A DNA stretch of 45,607 bases from Joyebacterum sp964521425. GTDB lineage: Bacteria; Joyebacterota; Joyebacteria; Joyebacterales; Joyebacteraceae. Location: assembly GCA_964521425.1 (NCBI GenBank), contig CAZFRO010000021.1:1-45607 (forward strand), written 5' to 3'. The position numbers and the translations under genes are program-made. The notes under the pieces were generated by a model that was given only the letters and a program-made list of their open reading frames with translations, was not told the DNA's origin and searched no databases. Positions 33,701-40,513 of the stretch are shown one piece after another; within the stretch, counting starts at the first letter, position 1; each line of letters starts with the position of its first letter.

Positions 33701-34476
33701 ATCGTCGTCTGGAAATCGACGAGCGTGTCGAGATAGCCGTCCCACGACTCGGTCGTGATGATGAGATACGTGTACGCATCGGCCGGATCAAGGGCGCGGC
33801 TTCCCGAGTGCGCGTTCTCCAGGCTTCCGTAGGCGAGCAGATCGCTCGTGTTGTCGACCATCCGCTCCACGCGGATCATGGTCGACTCATCGTGTCTGAT
33901 CATTCTCTCAGCGTCGTGCCGCGCATCCATCTCTGGCGCCGTCGTCACAACGACATCCATGCTTGAGTAGTATGAGAGGGACCCTGTCTCCGGGATGTAC
34001 TCCACAGGGTGAAGCGCGATATTGGCAATGCTGTAACCGCGGAACGACCCGACGATCTCCTCGTCATGAGTCCGTCCCGGGTACGCGCCGCGAATGTTGT
34101 AGATTTCGGAATTCGGAACGATGGTGTTGATAGGACCCGTGAAGCTAAGCGGATACTGCATCTGCCCCGGCTCGACAATGAAGCCATCGCCAAGAGCCAG
34201 CTTCTCACCGGGGACAATCGTCACATCGGTGACAATCTCACCCGGCGGCAGCAGAATCCGCGCGCCCATCATGGGCAGAATCGGGGCGCCAGGGTCACCG
34301 TAGTGCCACGCGCCGGCAATCTGAACGCTGACGTAGTCGCCAGCCGACTTCACCACGGGCTCGTTGAACTCGTAGCGCTGCGTAACAACACCGGCGAATG
34401 CGCTGCCGGCCACGAGGAAAGCACCTACGATCGCGACTGTAGCAATCGGGGCCATCCGGATTCGCGCCAAAACCAT
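30778..34476 (-). CDS. Exported C25 (gingipain-type) cysteine peptidase with FlgD-like sorting domain
   Basis: A 1232-residue secreted peptidase. The ATG at 34476 is chosen for GGAGGAGG five bases upstream; it gives a signal peptide ending near SAFA. A propeptide-like region is followed by the C25 catalytic domain, with the probable His-Cys dyad at His471 (VNHLGHCDVQYS) and Cys505 (SQGCYNGSFDN). Then come CARDB/Ig-like beta-sandwich repeats, a jelly-roll segment that appears to be carbohydrate- or surface-binding, and a last 85 residues opening NVPNPFNPMTSISYQLPE and ending ASGVYLYRVNAGN.V.KRMVLLK. This last part is the FlgD-like/type IX-style C-terminal domain that guides proteins across the outer membrane in the Bacteroidetes-Chlorobi group. 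No type IX machinery lies in the window. Confidence 0.9.
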   Translation of the reverse strand: MVLARIRMAPIATVAIVGAFLVAGSAFAGVVTQRYEFNEPVVKSAGDYVSVQIAGAWHYGDPGAPILPMMGARILLPPGEIVTDVTIVPGEKLALGDGFIVEPGQMQYPLSFTGPINTIVPNSEIYNIRGAYPGRTHDEEIVGSFRGYSIANIALHPVEYIPETGSLSYYSSMDVVVTTAPEMDARHDAERMIRHDESTMIRVERMVDNTSDLLAYGSLENAHSGSRALDPADAYTYLIITTESWDGYLDTLVDFQTTMGRKANVFLSSWIQSNYTGVDEQDQIRNFIIDAYATWDVEYVLLVGDARDANGIPHRGLYSNTAYGESDADIPADLYYSCLDGNWNTDGDAYWGEPGEDDLYPEIGVGRACASTSTHVQNFVTKVMRYVNSPIVSESDEALMVGELLWSSPLTYGGTYKNEVKNGSSANGYTTVGFPGTMTVGTLYDMNGTWSKSTLISLMENGMNIVNHLGHCDVQYSAKMTNSDIPSFDNDGTVHTYNFFYSQGCYNGSFDNRTTSVGGYTGDCFSEAFNCDDDGAVACVTNSRYGWGDPGGTNGSSQFFDREFYDAMFAENIYPLGFVNSDSKVDVIWNINYGANRWCYYELNLFGDPAMDLWTASPIAMSVSHPSGMVVGQPDISVTVSDGSRAAVEGAVVTAYYDDYSVYATGVTNAAGQVTLSPDPQVPGTLYIKVNSHDRLVWTGDLEVAPASGPYVVYNDNTVDDDTTGESNGNDNAIANAGETVELPTTLENVGSDPATNVRATLSTANSYATITDDYEEYGDIAAAATALSYDDYCVVIASDAPDGEIITFDLAIESDDARMSWLSGLSVQVSAPELVYAAHEASDAPSNGNGCLEAGETVDISVSLLNDGSARATGLTVTISTTDPYIQMNDGTEGLPFINAGEVGEFTDFSITLLPSTPDYHTIDFDVDIVGDWGYASSTSFSISTAGSEFVDDIESGQGEWTHGVVTGGFVDQWHIDTYRSHTTSHSWKFGGTGSSNYADSADGALYTQELCVGASGEMTMWHWLDAEEESSSSAWDGALVQITDDGGAVWDVLTPAGGYSHAANNNDANPLPTGTPCWSGNISWQQETFDLSAYEGETVQIRFRFASDGYVTEEGWYVDDVNITSSGSGTGIEDPVIPHTFAVLQNVPNPFNPMTSISYQLPESARVTVEVYNVAGKRVSVLVDEHQEPGYKSIIWDGTNDRGQKVASGVYLYRVNAGNRVVEKRMVLLK

Positions 34477-34778
34477 CTCGTCCTCCTCCGACGGTGGGTC
34501 TCCACGCCGCTCTGGCGTAGTCTCCCTTTCCATGGGTACAGGCAGATAGCTATGCCATCGTCTACAGGACACTCTCAAGCACAGGCCCGCGACAACGCCG
34601 GAAACACACCGGTCCAATCGCGGGTCAGTATGATGTCGCCTCCACCGTGCCGCAATATGGGCGGAAGCGCCCTAATCCATAATAGATTATAGCACTTAGC
34701 AAGTCCGTATTCAAGTGGGAACGGTTCCTGTGTTATGATTCATTAACTCAGACGCGGCTCGGATCGGGGATATATTGA
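34477..34778. other. Divergent intergenic region, C25 peptidase / endonuclease IV
   Basis: Holds about 190 bases of leader for the C25 gene, its promoter at 34686-34714, and an AT-rich patch (34680-34745). A TATGAT at 34734-34739 could serve the endonuclease gene, but it has no good -35. I see no further gene. Confidence 0.6.
34686..34714 (-). promoter_or_regulatory. Sigma70-type promoter of the C25 peptidase gene
   Basis: On the minus strand TTGAAT (34714-34709) and a perfect TATAAT (34691-34686) are 17 bases apart. The leader to the ATG at 34476 would be about 200 bases, long enough for post-transcriptional control. Confidence 0.65.
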
Positions 34779-35642
34779 ATGCGCTTCGGCATCCACATAC
34801 CCAAGCAGGGCAGCTTCTCGGCTACCATGAGGTATGCGAGGGACATAGGGTGTGAGACGATGCAGATCTTCTCGGGCAATCCGACTGGCTGGCGAATCGG
34901 ATCTCTCAAGCCTGATGATCGCGACGGCTTCGTTCGCATCAAGAAGAGCGCCGGCATCGATCCGGTCCTCCTGCACAGCCCATACATCACAAACCTGGCG
35001 TCGTCTGATGAGAGACTACGCGGACTCTCCACCGGCACGCTCATAGACGCGATGGTCAGAGCATCGGATCTTGAGTCAGGGCCCGTGGTCGTGCACGCCG
35101 GCAACCACAAGGGCAGAGGGGTTGCGGCCGGCATCGGCGCCGCGCGTTCGATGATCGAACGTGTGCTCGCCTTCTCTCCGCCGGAAGCCACCCTCGCCAT
35201 CGAGAATGGAGCCGGGGCTGGAACGGCCATAGGTGTGACTATTGACGAACTCGCGGAGATAGTAGGACCGTTCCCCTCCGAACGTGTGGGCATCCTCCTG
35301 GACACGGCCCACCTGTGGGCCGTCCGGTATGATCTGAGACATCCGGATGAGGTTGAGCGTCTTGTTGATGACGTCCGGTGTGGACCGGGACTTGAACGCC
35401 TGTGGGCCATTCACGCGAACGATTCGCTGAAGGAGCTTGGATCCAGACGGGACGTCCATGCGATGTGGACGGACGGCAGAATGGGTATGCGCGCCATGAG
35501 GAATCTCATCCGCTCAACTGAGTTGGAAAGGCTTCCGGTCATCTTCGAAGTGCCCGGAGAAACGGCCGAGTTCGACCGCAAACGTCTTACTGCGATGAAG
35601 AGACGCGACCGGCGATACGGACGCCGACCGGCTCGCTCTTGA
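34779..35642 (+). CDS. nfo: Endonuclease IV (apurinic/apyrimidinic endonuclease)
   Basis: A 287-residue DNA base-excision-repair enzyme that nicks 5' to abasic sites. All nine zinc ligands of the family are in place: His66, His106, Glu142, Asp175, His178, His212, Asp225, His227 and Glu257. Motifs include VVHAGNHKG, LLDTAHLW and AIHANDS. The loop NPTGWR corresponds to the usual NPR.W signature. GGGGA lies 9 bases before the ATG. The final residues are Arg-rich (RRDRRYGRRPARS). Confidence 0.93.
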   Translation: MRFGIHIPKQGSFSATMRYARDIGCETMQIFSGNPTGWRIGSLKPDDRDGFVRIKKSAGIDPVLLHSPYITNLASSDERLRGLSTGTLIDAMVRASDLESGPVVVHAGNHKGRGVAAGIGAARSMIERVLAFSPPEATLAIENGAGAGTAIGVTIDELAEIVGPFPSERVGILLDTAHLWAVRYDLRHPDEVERLVDDVRCGPGLERLWAIHANDSLKELGSRRDVHAMWTDGRMGMRAMRNLIRSTELERLPVIFEVPGETAEFDRKRLTAMKRRDRRYGRRPARS

Positions 35643-35732
35643 GGCCATCCCAGCGGACCAGGTGGGAGTAAATGAATATCGCCTCAGTCCCTGGCCGCTG
35701 CCGTTTCACCCTCGAACCGACCGGACTTCCAC

Positions 35733-35762
35733 TTGCGAAAACGTATCGCTGCCATGTACAAT
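35733..35762 (+). promoter_or_regulatory. Possible promoter of the peroxiredoxin gene
   Basis: TTGCGA (35733-35738) and TACAAT (35757-35762) with an 18-base spacer, about 168 bases upstream of the ATG at 35930. It lies in a 287-base gap that otherwise shows no convincing gene. Confidence 0.35.
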
Positions 35763-35929
35763 AGCAGTCGTCCCTTAAGAATCGAATTGACTAATGCCCC
35801 GTCGGCTGGACCGTGACCAGACGCGCCGCCGGTTCTTATCAGCACGCGTACACGACCATCCGATGAAATCACCCCACCGCCGGCGTCGTCTCATCGATGG
35901 CGCCGGCGAGCGGTCAGATGGGAGGCATA

Positions 35930-36391
35930 ATGCCCACGCATCTCACAACCGGCAGGAAGGCCCCGGCATTCTCCGCCAAGACCAGCAAGGGTAAGACACT
36001 CTCATTGAAGGACTTCGCGAAGAAGAGCTCGCTTGTTCTCTATTTCTATCCTCGAGACAACACGACCGGCTGTACGCATGAGGCGCAGCTCTTCCGCGAC
36101 GCCATTCGCGAGTTCAAGAAGCTCGGTGTCTCAGTGGTCGGCTGCAGCACGGACAGCGTGAGCACACACTCCCGCTTCATCGCGAACGAGGATCTCCCCT
36201 TCCCTCTCCTCGCGGATGACGACGGCAAGATATCCAAGACTTATGGCGTCCTGAAACCGAACGGTAAGACAGCTGAGCGTGCCACGTTCTTCATTGACCG
36301 AAAAGGCATCATCAGGAAGGTCTGGCCGAAGGTGACTGTTACAGGACACGCGCAGGATGTTCTGGATTCAATTGCCGCGCTCGAAGACTAG
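35930..36391 (+). CDS. Bcp/PrxQ-type peroxiredoxin
   Basis: A 153-residue thiol peroxidase that reduces hydroperoxides. Cys48 in NTTGCTHEA is the peroxidatic cysteine; the family usually has TPGCT, so Pro is replaced by Thr. The usual resolving cysteine five residues later is Gln53 here. Another Cys (72, in VVGCSTDS) occupies the place of the usual Val/Ile and might serve instead; otherwise this is a 1-Cys enzyme. GGAGG lies four bases before the ATG. The GNAT gene starts 5 bases after the stop, so they are probably one operon. Confidence 0.9.
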   Translation: MPTHLTTGRKAPAFSAKTSKGKTLSLKDFAKKSSLVLYFYPRDNTTGCTHEAQLFRDAIREFKKLGVSVVGCSTDSVSTHSRFIANEDLPFPLLADDDGKISKTYGVLKPNGKTAERATFFIDRKGIIRKVWPKVTVTGHAQDVLDSIAALED

Positions 36392-36395
36392 ACCG

Positions 36396-37850
36396 GTGGC
36401 CTCCAAGACAAAGAAGCTGGTCATCCGCCCGGCGCGACGCGCAGATCGCGGTGCGATCCTCGCGATGTCGAAGGAGATTTGGGGCGGAACCGACTACCTG
36501 CATCTGATCTGGGACAAGTGGCTCGCAGATCCAAATGGCGGGCTCCTGACCGTGACTCTTGACGGAGAACCCGTCGGCGTCTCGAAGGTCACACTACTTG
36601 GACCCGGAGAGGTCTGGCTCGAAGGGCTCAGACTTCACCCCCGACTTCACGGCCGCGGACTCACAAAACAGATCAACCACTACTCGTTCCAGGTCGCTGC
36701 GAAGCACCACCCGAGGAGTATCCGCTACTCGACCGGCGCCGGGAATGCCGCCTCTCGCCACCTCGGTGAAATCCGTGGGTTCTGGCTGATCGCAAGATCC
36801 CGATGGATGTGGGGCAAGGCAAGGAAGCGAGGCAGTATGAGTGGTCGACCTGCCCGGCTTCGCGAACTCCCTGCCGTCTTCAAATTCATCGCGAACAGCG
36901 ACTGCTACAAGGCTACCGGCGGCGTCTACGGCCGCGGCTGGAAGTTCCCCGAACTCACACAGACCCGCGTGCGGGACCTGATCACCAAGAAACGCGTGCT
37001 GCGATATCCTAAGCAGGGCCGCCTCACGGCCGTGGCCATCTACGACATCGGCCTGATCGATGGTGACGTGTGCCTTGGGTTTGTGGACGGACCCGACTCT
37101 CACGTTGGCGCTCTGGCACGTGATGTCCTGCGCATCGCAGGAGAGCGTGGAGATGATGACGCAAGCGCCATGCTGCCGGATGGACGGCAGGCCGACCTCG
37201 CGTTCAAGGCCGGCTTCAACATGATAGAGCCGGCGCGGGCGGTGGTATACGAACTCGGGGCCAGGGGATTCTCTGACAGCGGGGAGTCGTTCGAGGAAAC
37301 GATGTGGAGAGCCCTCTACTCCAGAGAGGAAGACATCGCCGATGCACTTACGGATCTCTTGGCTGGGAGCGTTTCCCGCGAGCTTGCCGAACAGAACGTC
37401 CGCGACTTCGTAATGCGACATCTACTGCCCGGGACCCAGAAGGATGTCTATGGGAAGCTGGAGCTACTGACGACCAAGCTCCGGACCTACGAGCTTCGCA
37501 ACATCGCACGCGCGACCTTCGAACATCTCATGACCGTGTATGGCATGGCGGGAGAATTCGTTCGCTTCGGCAAGACCGCGGTCTCGTTCATGTACTGCGG
37601 GAAGAAGATCGCTTCGATGCGCTTCAACTCCCGTTCGTTCGATCTCACTCTCGGCCCGGGCGCCGGACCATGCTTCCCGCGTGGATTCAACCCGCCAGTT
37701 GACTCCGTCCGCCTGGATGAGCGCCACTTCCATCCCGGCACGAAGATGTACGAGTCTGTGACGCTCCGCATCTCGAAGGAGGAGCACGGGCCGAGCGCCG
37801 AGCTGGCGATAGACATGCTGATGCGGCGCGCCCTGGGCAATGGCGCGTAG
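36396..37850 (+). CDS. GNAT-domain protein with uncharacterised C-terminal domain
   Basis: About 484 residues. Residues 5-140 are a GNAT acetyltransferase domain (KLVIRPARRADRGAILAM, VWLEGLRLHPRLHGRGLTKQIN with the acetyl-CoA P-loop-like RGRG/L turn, and STGAGNAASRHLGEIRGF). Residues 170-300 look like a second, degenerate GNAT fold. The final 150 residues (after LLPGTQKDVYGKLELL) match nothing I know. Substrate unknown. Start: GTG 36396 lies just after the peroxiredoxin stop; an ATG at 36357 inside that gene is an alternative. The last 25 bases, including the stop, are tandemly duplicated. Confidence 0.7.
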   Translation: MASKTKKLVIRPARRADRGAILAMSKEIWGGTDYLHLIWDKWLADPNGGLLTVTLDGEPVGVSKVTLLGPGEVWLEGLRLHPRLHGRGLTKQINHYSFQVAAKHHPRSIRYSTGAGNAASRHLGEIRGFWLIARSRWMWGKARKRGSMSGRPARLRELPAVFKFIANSDCYKATGGVYGRGWKFPELTQTRVRDLITKKRVLRYPKQGRLTAVAIYDIGLIDGDVCLGFVDGPDSHVGALARDVLRIAGERGDDDASAMLPDGRQADLAFKAGFNMIEPARAVVYELGARGFSDSGESFEETMWRALYSREEDIADALTDLLAGSVSRELAEQNVRDFVMRHLLPGTQKDVYGKLELLTTKLRTYELRNIARATFEHLMTVYGMAGEFVRFGKTAVSFMYCGKKIASMRFNSRSFDLTLGPGAGPCFPRGFNPPVDSVRLDERHFHPGTKMYESVTLRISKEEHGPSAELAIDMLMRRALGNGA

Positions 37851-37875
37851 GCGCGCCCTGGACAATAGCGCGTAG
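37826..37875 (+). repeat. 25-bp tandem duplication spanning the GNAT stop codon
   Basis: 37826-37850 and 37851-37875 differ at only two positions (G/A). The first copy holds the last codons and TAG; the second repeats them with its own TAG. A weaker third copy may follow to about 37900. Confidence 0.8.
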
Positions 37876-37925
37876 AGGCACTCTCAGCAGTGGCGCGCGA
37901 GCGCGAACGACGCAACACGTAAGAA

Positions 37926-37960
37926 GGGGGTGCTCCGTCAGCCGGAGCACCCCCTGTTTC
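37926..37960. terminator. Bidirectional terminator between GNAT and transketolase genes
   Basis: A perfect 12-bp stem (GGGGGTGCTCCG at 37926-37937 with 37943-37954) and a 5-nt loop, followed by TGTTTC on the plus strand and TTCTTAC on the minus strand. It separates the two converging genes. Confidence 0.8.
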
Positions 37961-37976
37961 ATCTTCTTCCCAGTCG

Positions 37977-40196
37977 CTACTTCCTCTTGGCTGCCCGGCG
38001 CGCCGCCTTCTTCTTCGGCTTCACGACGACCTTCTTCTTCGGTGCCGCCTTCTTCCTTGGCTTCGCCGCAACCTTTTTCTTGGGTGCAGCCTTCTTCTTC
38101 GCCTTCGCCGCGACCTTCTTCTTGGATACCGCCTTCTTTTTCGGCGTGGCGGCAGTCTTCCTCGGTGTTTGAGCGCCCCGCTTCTTCATCTTGAGATCGT
38201 AGAGCCTCTTGGCCTCAAGAGCGATGTGCTCCGCGGAAACCTCGAACTCCTTCACGAGTTCCCATGCCGCTCCCGACTCACCAAAGCGATCCTTCACACC
38301 GATCATGCCGACAACAATCGGCTTGCCGTAGGCCTTGGCGCTCCTCGTGATGGCAGCCGCCACCTTGTTCCCGAACCCGCCGATCTGGTGCTCCTCGGCA
38401 GTCACGACCACGCCCGTTTCCACGGCAGCCTTCACAATGGCGGTCGTGTCGAGTGGCTTGATAGTGTGTACATTCACAACCCTGGTCTCGATACCGAACT
38501 CAGACTTCAGGATCCAGGCGGCCCTCATTGCTTCGGGCACCGAAGGTCCACACGCGATGATCGAGATATCCTCGTTCTCGCTCTTGTACTTCGACGCGAG
38601 AGTGTGATCAAAAGCATCCTTGAACTTCGCCTTGGTGCCACGGAAACGAATAACGTTGGCCTTGCCGTACTTGTACGGTGTCTTCATGTCCGTGACGACT
38701 GGAGTCGCTTCCCGCGCGAATCGCACGTACTTCGGACTCTTCACCTTGAAGAGCAGGTGCTCGGTCGCCCGCTTCGTCTCCACAGCATCACTCGGAGCGA
38801 CAACGTGCATCCCGGGAATGCCGCACATCTGGAAAAGCTCCTCGAGCGCCTGATGAGTCGCACCGTCAGGACCAACCGAGACTCCCCCGTGCGCTCCCGC
38901 AATCATGACATTGAAGTCACCGTAGGCAACCGTTGTGCGAAGCTGATCGAGGTTTCGCCCAGAGGCGAACACCCCGTACGTTCCGAAGACGGGGAGCTTG
39001 CCGTCCTTGGCCAATCCTGCCGCAACTGCAGTCCCCGACTGCTCGGCGATGCCCATCGAGAACCAGCGATCCATGCGCTCAGGATAGCCATCATAAAACT
39101 GACTGATCGTTATCGATCCGGAGATGTCAGCTCCCAGGCAGACGATGCGCTTGTCATCACCATGCTCGGCGAGAGCCCGACCGAATCCCTTCCTCGTGGG
39201 ATCCATGTCGACCTTCATGTTCCGGGTCTTGTTCCAGAAATAGTTCTTTGAGAACTTCGGCTGCTTCGCCGCGAGCTTCTTGTCCGCCTTCTTCTGCCAG
39301 TCGGCGGCCTTCTGAAGCATGCGCTTCACCGGGATCTTCTTCTCAACACCAAGCTGCTTCAGACCGCTCCGCATCTCTTCCCTGTTGGGCGCCTTGCCGT
39401 GCCAGCCGGCCACATCTTCCATGAAATCGACGCCCTTACCCTTGACCGTGTGGGCGAGGATGAGCGTCGGCTTGCCCTTGACCTGCCGCGCCATACCGAA
39501 TGCGTCGACGATCTCCTGCATGTCGTGGCCATCGCACTCAACAACCTCCCAGCCGAAGGCGCGGTACTTCTCCACGAGACATTCCACATCCATCACATCC
39601 TCGACCCAGCCATCAATCTGGAGCCGGTTCTTGTCAATAATGGCGCAGAGATTGTCGAGCTTGTAGTGCGCCGCCTCCATCACGGCTTCCCAGACCTGGC
39701 CTTCCTGTTGCTCGCCGTCACCCATGATGCAGTAGACGCGGTTGTCGCGCTTGTCGAGACGCGCCGCAAGAGCGAGCCCTATTGCCACGGAGAGCCCTTG
39801 TCCGAGAGAGCCACTGGAGACCTCAACACCGTCGAGCTTCAGCCAATGCGGATGTCCCTGGAACGGCGAGTAGAGCTTCCTGAGCGTGACGACATCTTCG
39901 ATATTGAAGTACCCGGCCATGCCGAGACCTATGTAGAGCGACGGCGCCTTGTGTCCGGCCGACCAGATGATGCGGTCGCGGTTCTTCCAGAGCGAGTTCT
40001 TCGGATCGTGGTTGGCCTCGTGCAGATAGAGCGCGGCCGTGATGTCCATGATCGAGAGCGTTCCGCCGGAGTGACCCGACCCGGCCGCCGAGAGCGTGAC
40101 CAGGTTGTATCCCCGCATGAGGCTCGCGGCTTCCTCCAGCTGCTCAACCGTATACTGCTTGCGAATCGTGCCGGCCTTCGAGTTCATGATTGGCAT
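37977..40196 (-). CDS. tkt: Transketolase with histone-H1-like basic tail
   Basis: Thiamine-diphosphate enzyme of the pentose phosphate and Calvin pathways. Residues 1 to about 668 form a complete transketolase: SAAGSGHSGGTLSIMDI, SAGHKAPSLY, EVSSGSLGQGLSVAIGLAL, the ThDP motif GDGEQQEG to IIDKNRLQIDG, and the pyrimidine domain (GIAEQSGTAVAAGLA, YGVFASGR). Residues 669-739 are almost only Lys, Ala, Pro and Val, with three exact-length 14-residue repeats of the type KKKVAAKAKKKAAP. Such AKP-rich tails are known from histone H1 and bacterial H1-like proteins that bind DNA; I know of none as a normal part of transketolase. The stop and terminator follow directly, so the tail is translated in frame. 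GGAGG lies before ATG 40196. Confidence 0.93.
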   Translation of the reverse strand: MPIMNSKAGTIRKQYTVEQLEEAASLMRGYNLVTLSAAGSGHSGGTLSIMDITAALYLHEANHDPKNSLWKNRDRIIWSAGHKAPSLYIGLGMAGYFNIEDVVTLRKLYSPFQGHPHWLKLDGVEVSSGSLGQGLSVAIGLALAARLDKRDNRVYCIMGDGEQQEGQVWEAVMEAAHYKLDNLCAIIDKNRLQIDGWVEDVMDVECLVEKYRAFGWEVVECDGHDMQEIVDAFGMARQVKGKPTLILAHTVKGKGVDFMEDVAGWHGKAPNREEMRSGLKQLGVEKKIPVKRMLQKAADWQKKADKKLAAKQPKFSKNYFWNKTRNMKVDMDPTRKGFGRALAEHGDDKRIVCLGADISGSITISQFYDGYPERMDRWFSMGIAEQSGTAVAAGLAKDGKLPVFGTYGVFASGRNLDQLRTTVAYGDFNVMIAGAHGGVSVGPDGATHQALEELFQMCGIPGMHVVAPSDAVETKRATEHLLFKVKSPKYVRFAREATPVVTDMKTPYKYGKANVIRFRGTKAKFKDAFDHTLASKYKSENEDISIIACGPSVPEAMRAAWILKSEFGIETRVVNVHTIKPLDTTAIVKAAVETGVVVTAEEHQIGGFGNKVAAAITRSAKAYGKPIVVGMIGVKDRFGESGAAWELVKEFEVSAEHIALEAKRLYDLKMKKRGAQTPRKTAATPKKKAVSKKKVAAKAKKKAAPKKKVAAKPRKKAAPKKKVVVKPKKKAARRAAKRK
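37998..38123 (-). repeat. Three 42-bp repeats encoding the transketolase tail
   Basis: Units at 38082-38123, 38040-38081 and 37998-38039 each encode 14 residues of Lys/Ala/Pro. A degenerate fourth unit precedes them (38124-38165). They keep the frame and differ by scattered point changes. Confidence 0.8.
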
Positions 40197-40513
40197 GCTC
40201 GTCCTCCCTCTCCTCGTCCACTGGATGTAGCCCTGATTCCTGTACCTGTGATCTGTGTGTTACAGAAAGGCCCTTGATTCGGGCTGATTCCCAACAGGGG
40301 AGCGTAACACGCACGCGTGATGGGTGTAAAGAGAGATAGCCGGGGGCGATCAAGGTAGCTACATACGGTCTCAGTTTTCCTCCCTTGGCGGGATATAGTG
40401 AAGTGTGTCATAGTCCGCTTGTCGCCGGAACGCGCCCCCGCAATAGGTGGTCGTTGCGGCGTCCTCTTTGCCCACGTCCGCCCCCGCAAAAGCACTACGA
40501 AAGGAGTCACCGC
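40197..40513. other. Divergent intergenic region, transketolase / FlgD-tailed protein
   Basis: A 317-base gap with the transketolase ribosome site at one end and AAGGAG (40501-40506) at the other. A TATAGT at 40394-40399 could be a -10 for the plus-strand gene but has no convincing -35. I see no gene or strong hairpin. Confidence 0.5.

Noticed and set aside
35684..35872. A 62-codon minus-strand frame in the gap before the peroxiredoxin gene
   Set aside because: No convincing ribosome site, no recognised motif, and it overlaps the likely promoter of the next gene.
38169..39251. A 360-codon plus-strand frame across transketolase
   Set aside because: Antisense shadow; high GC leaves long open frames opposite real genes.
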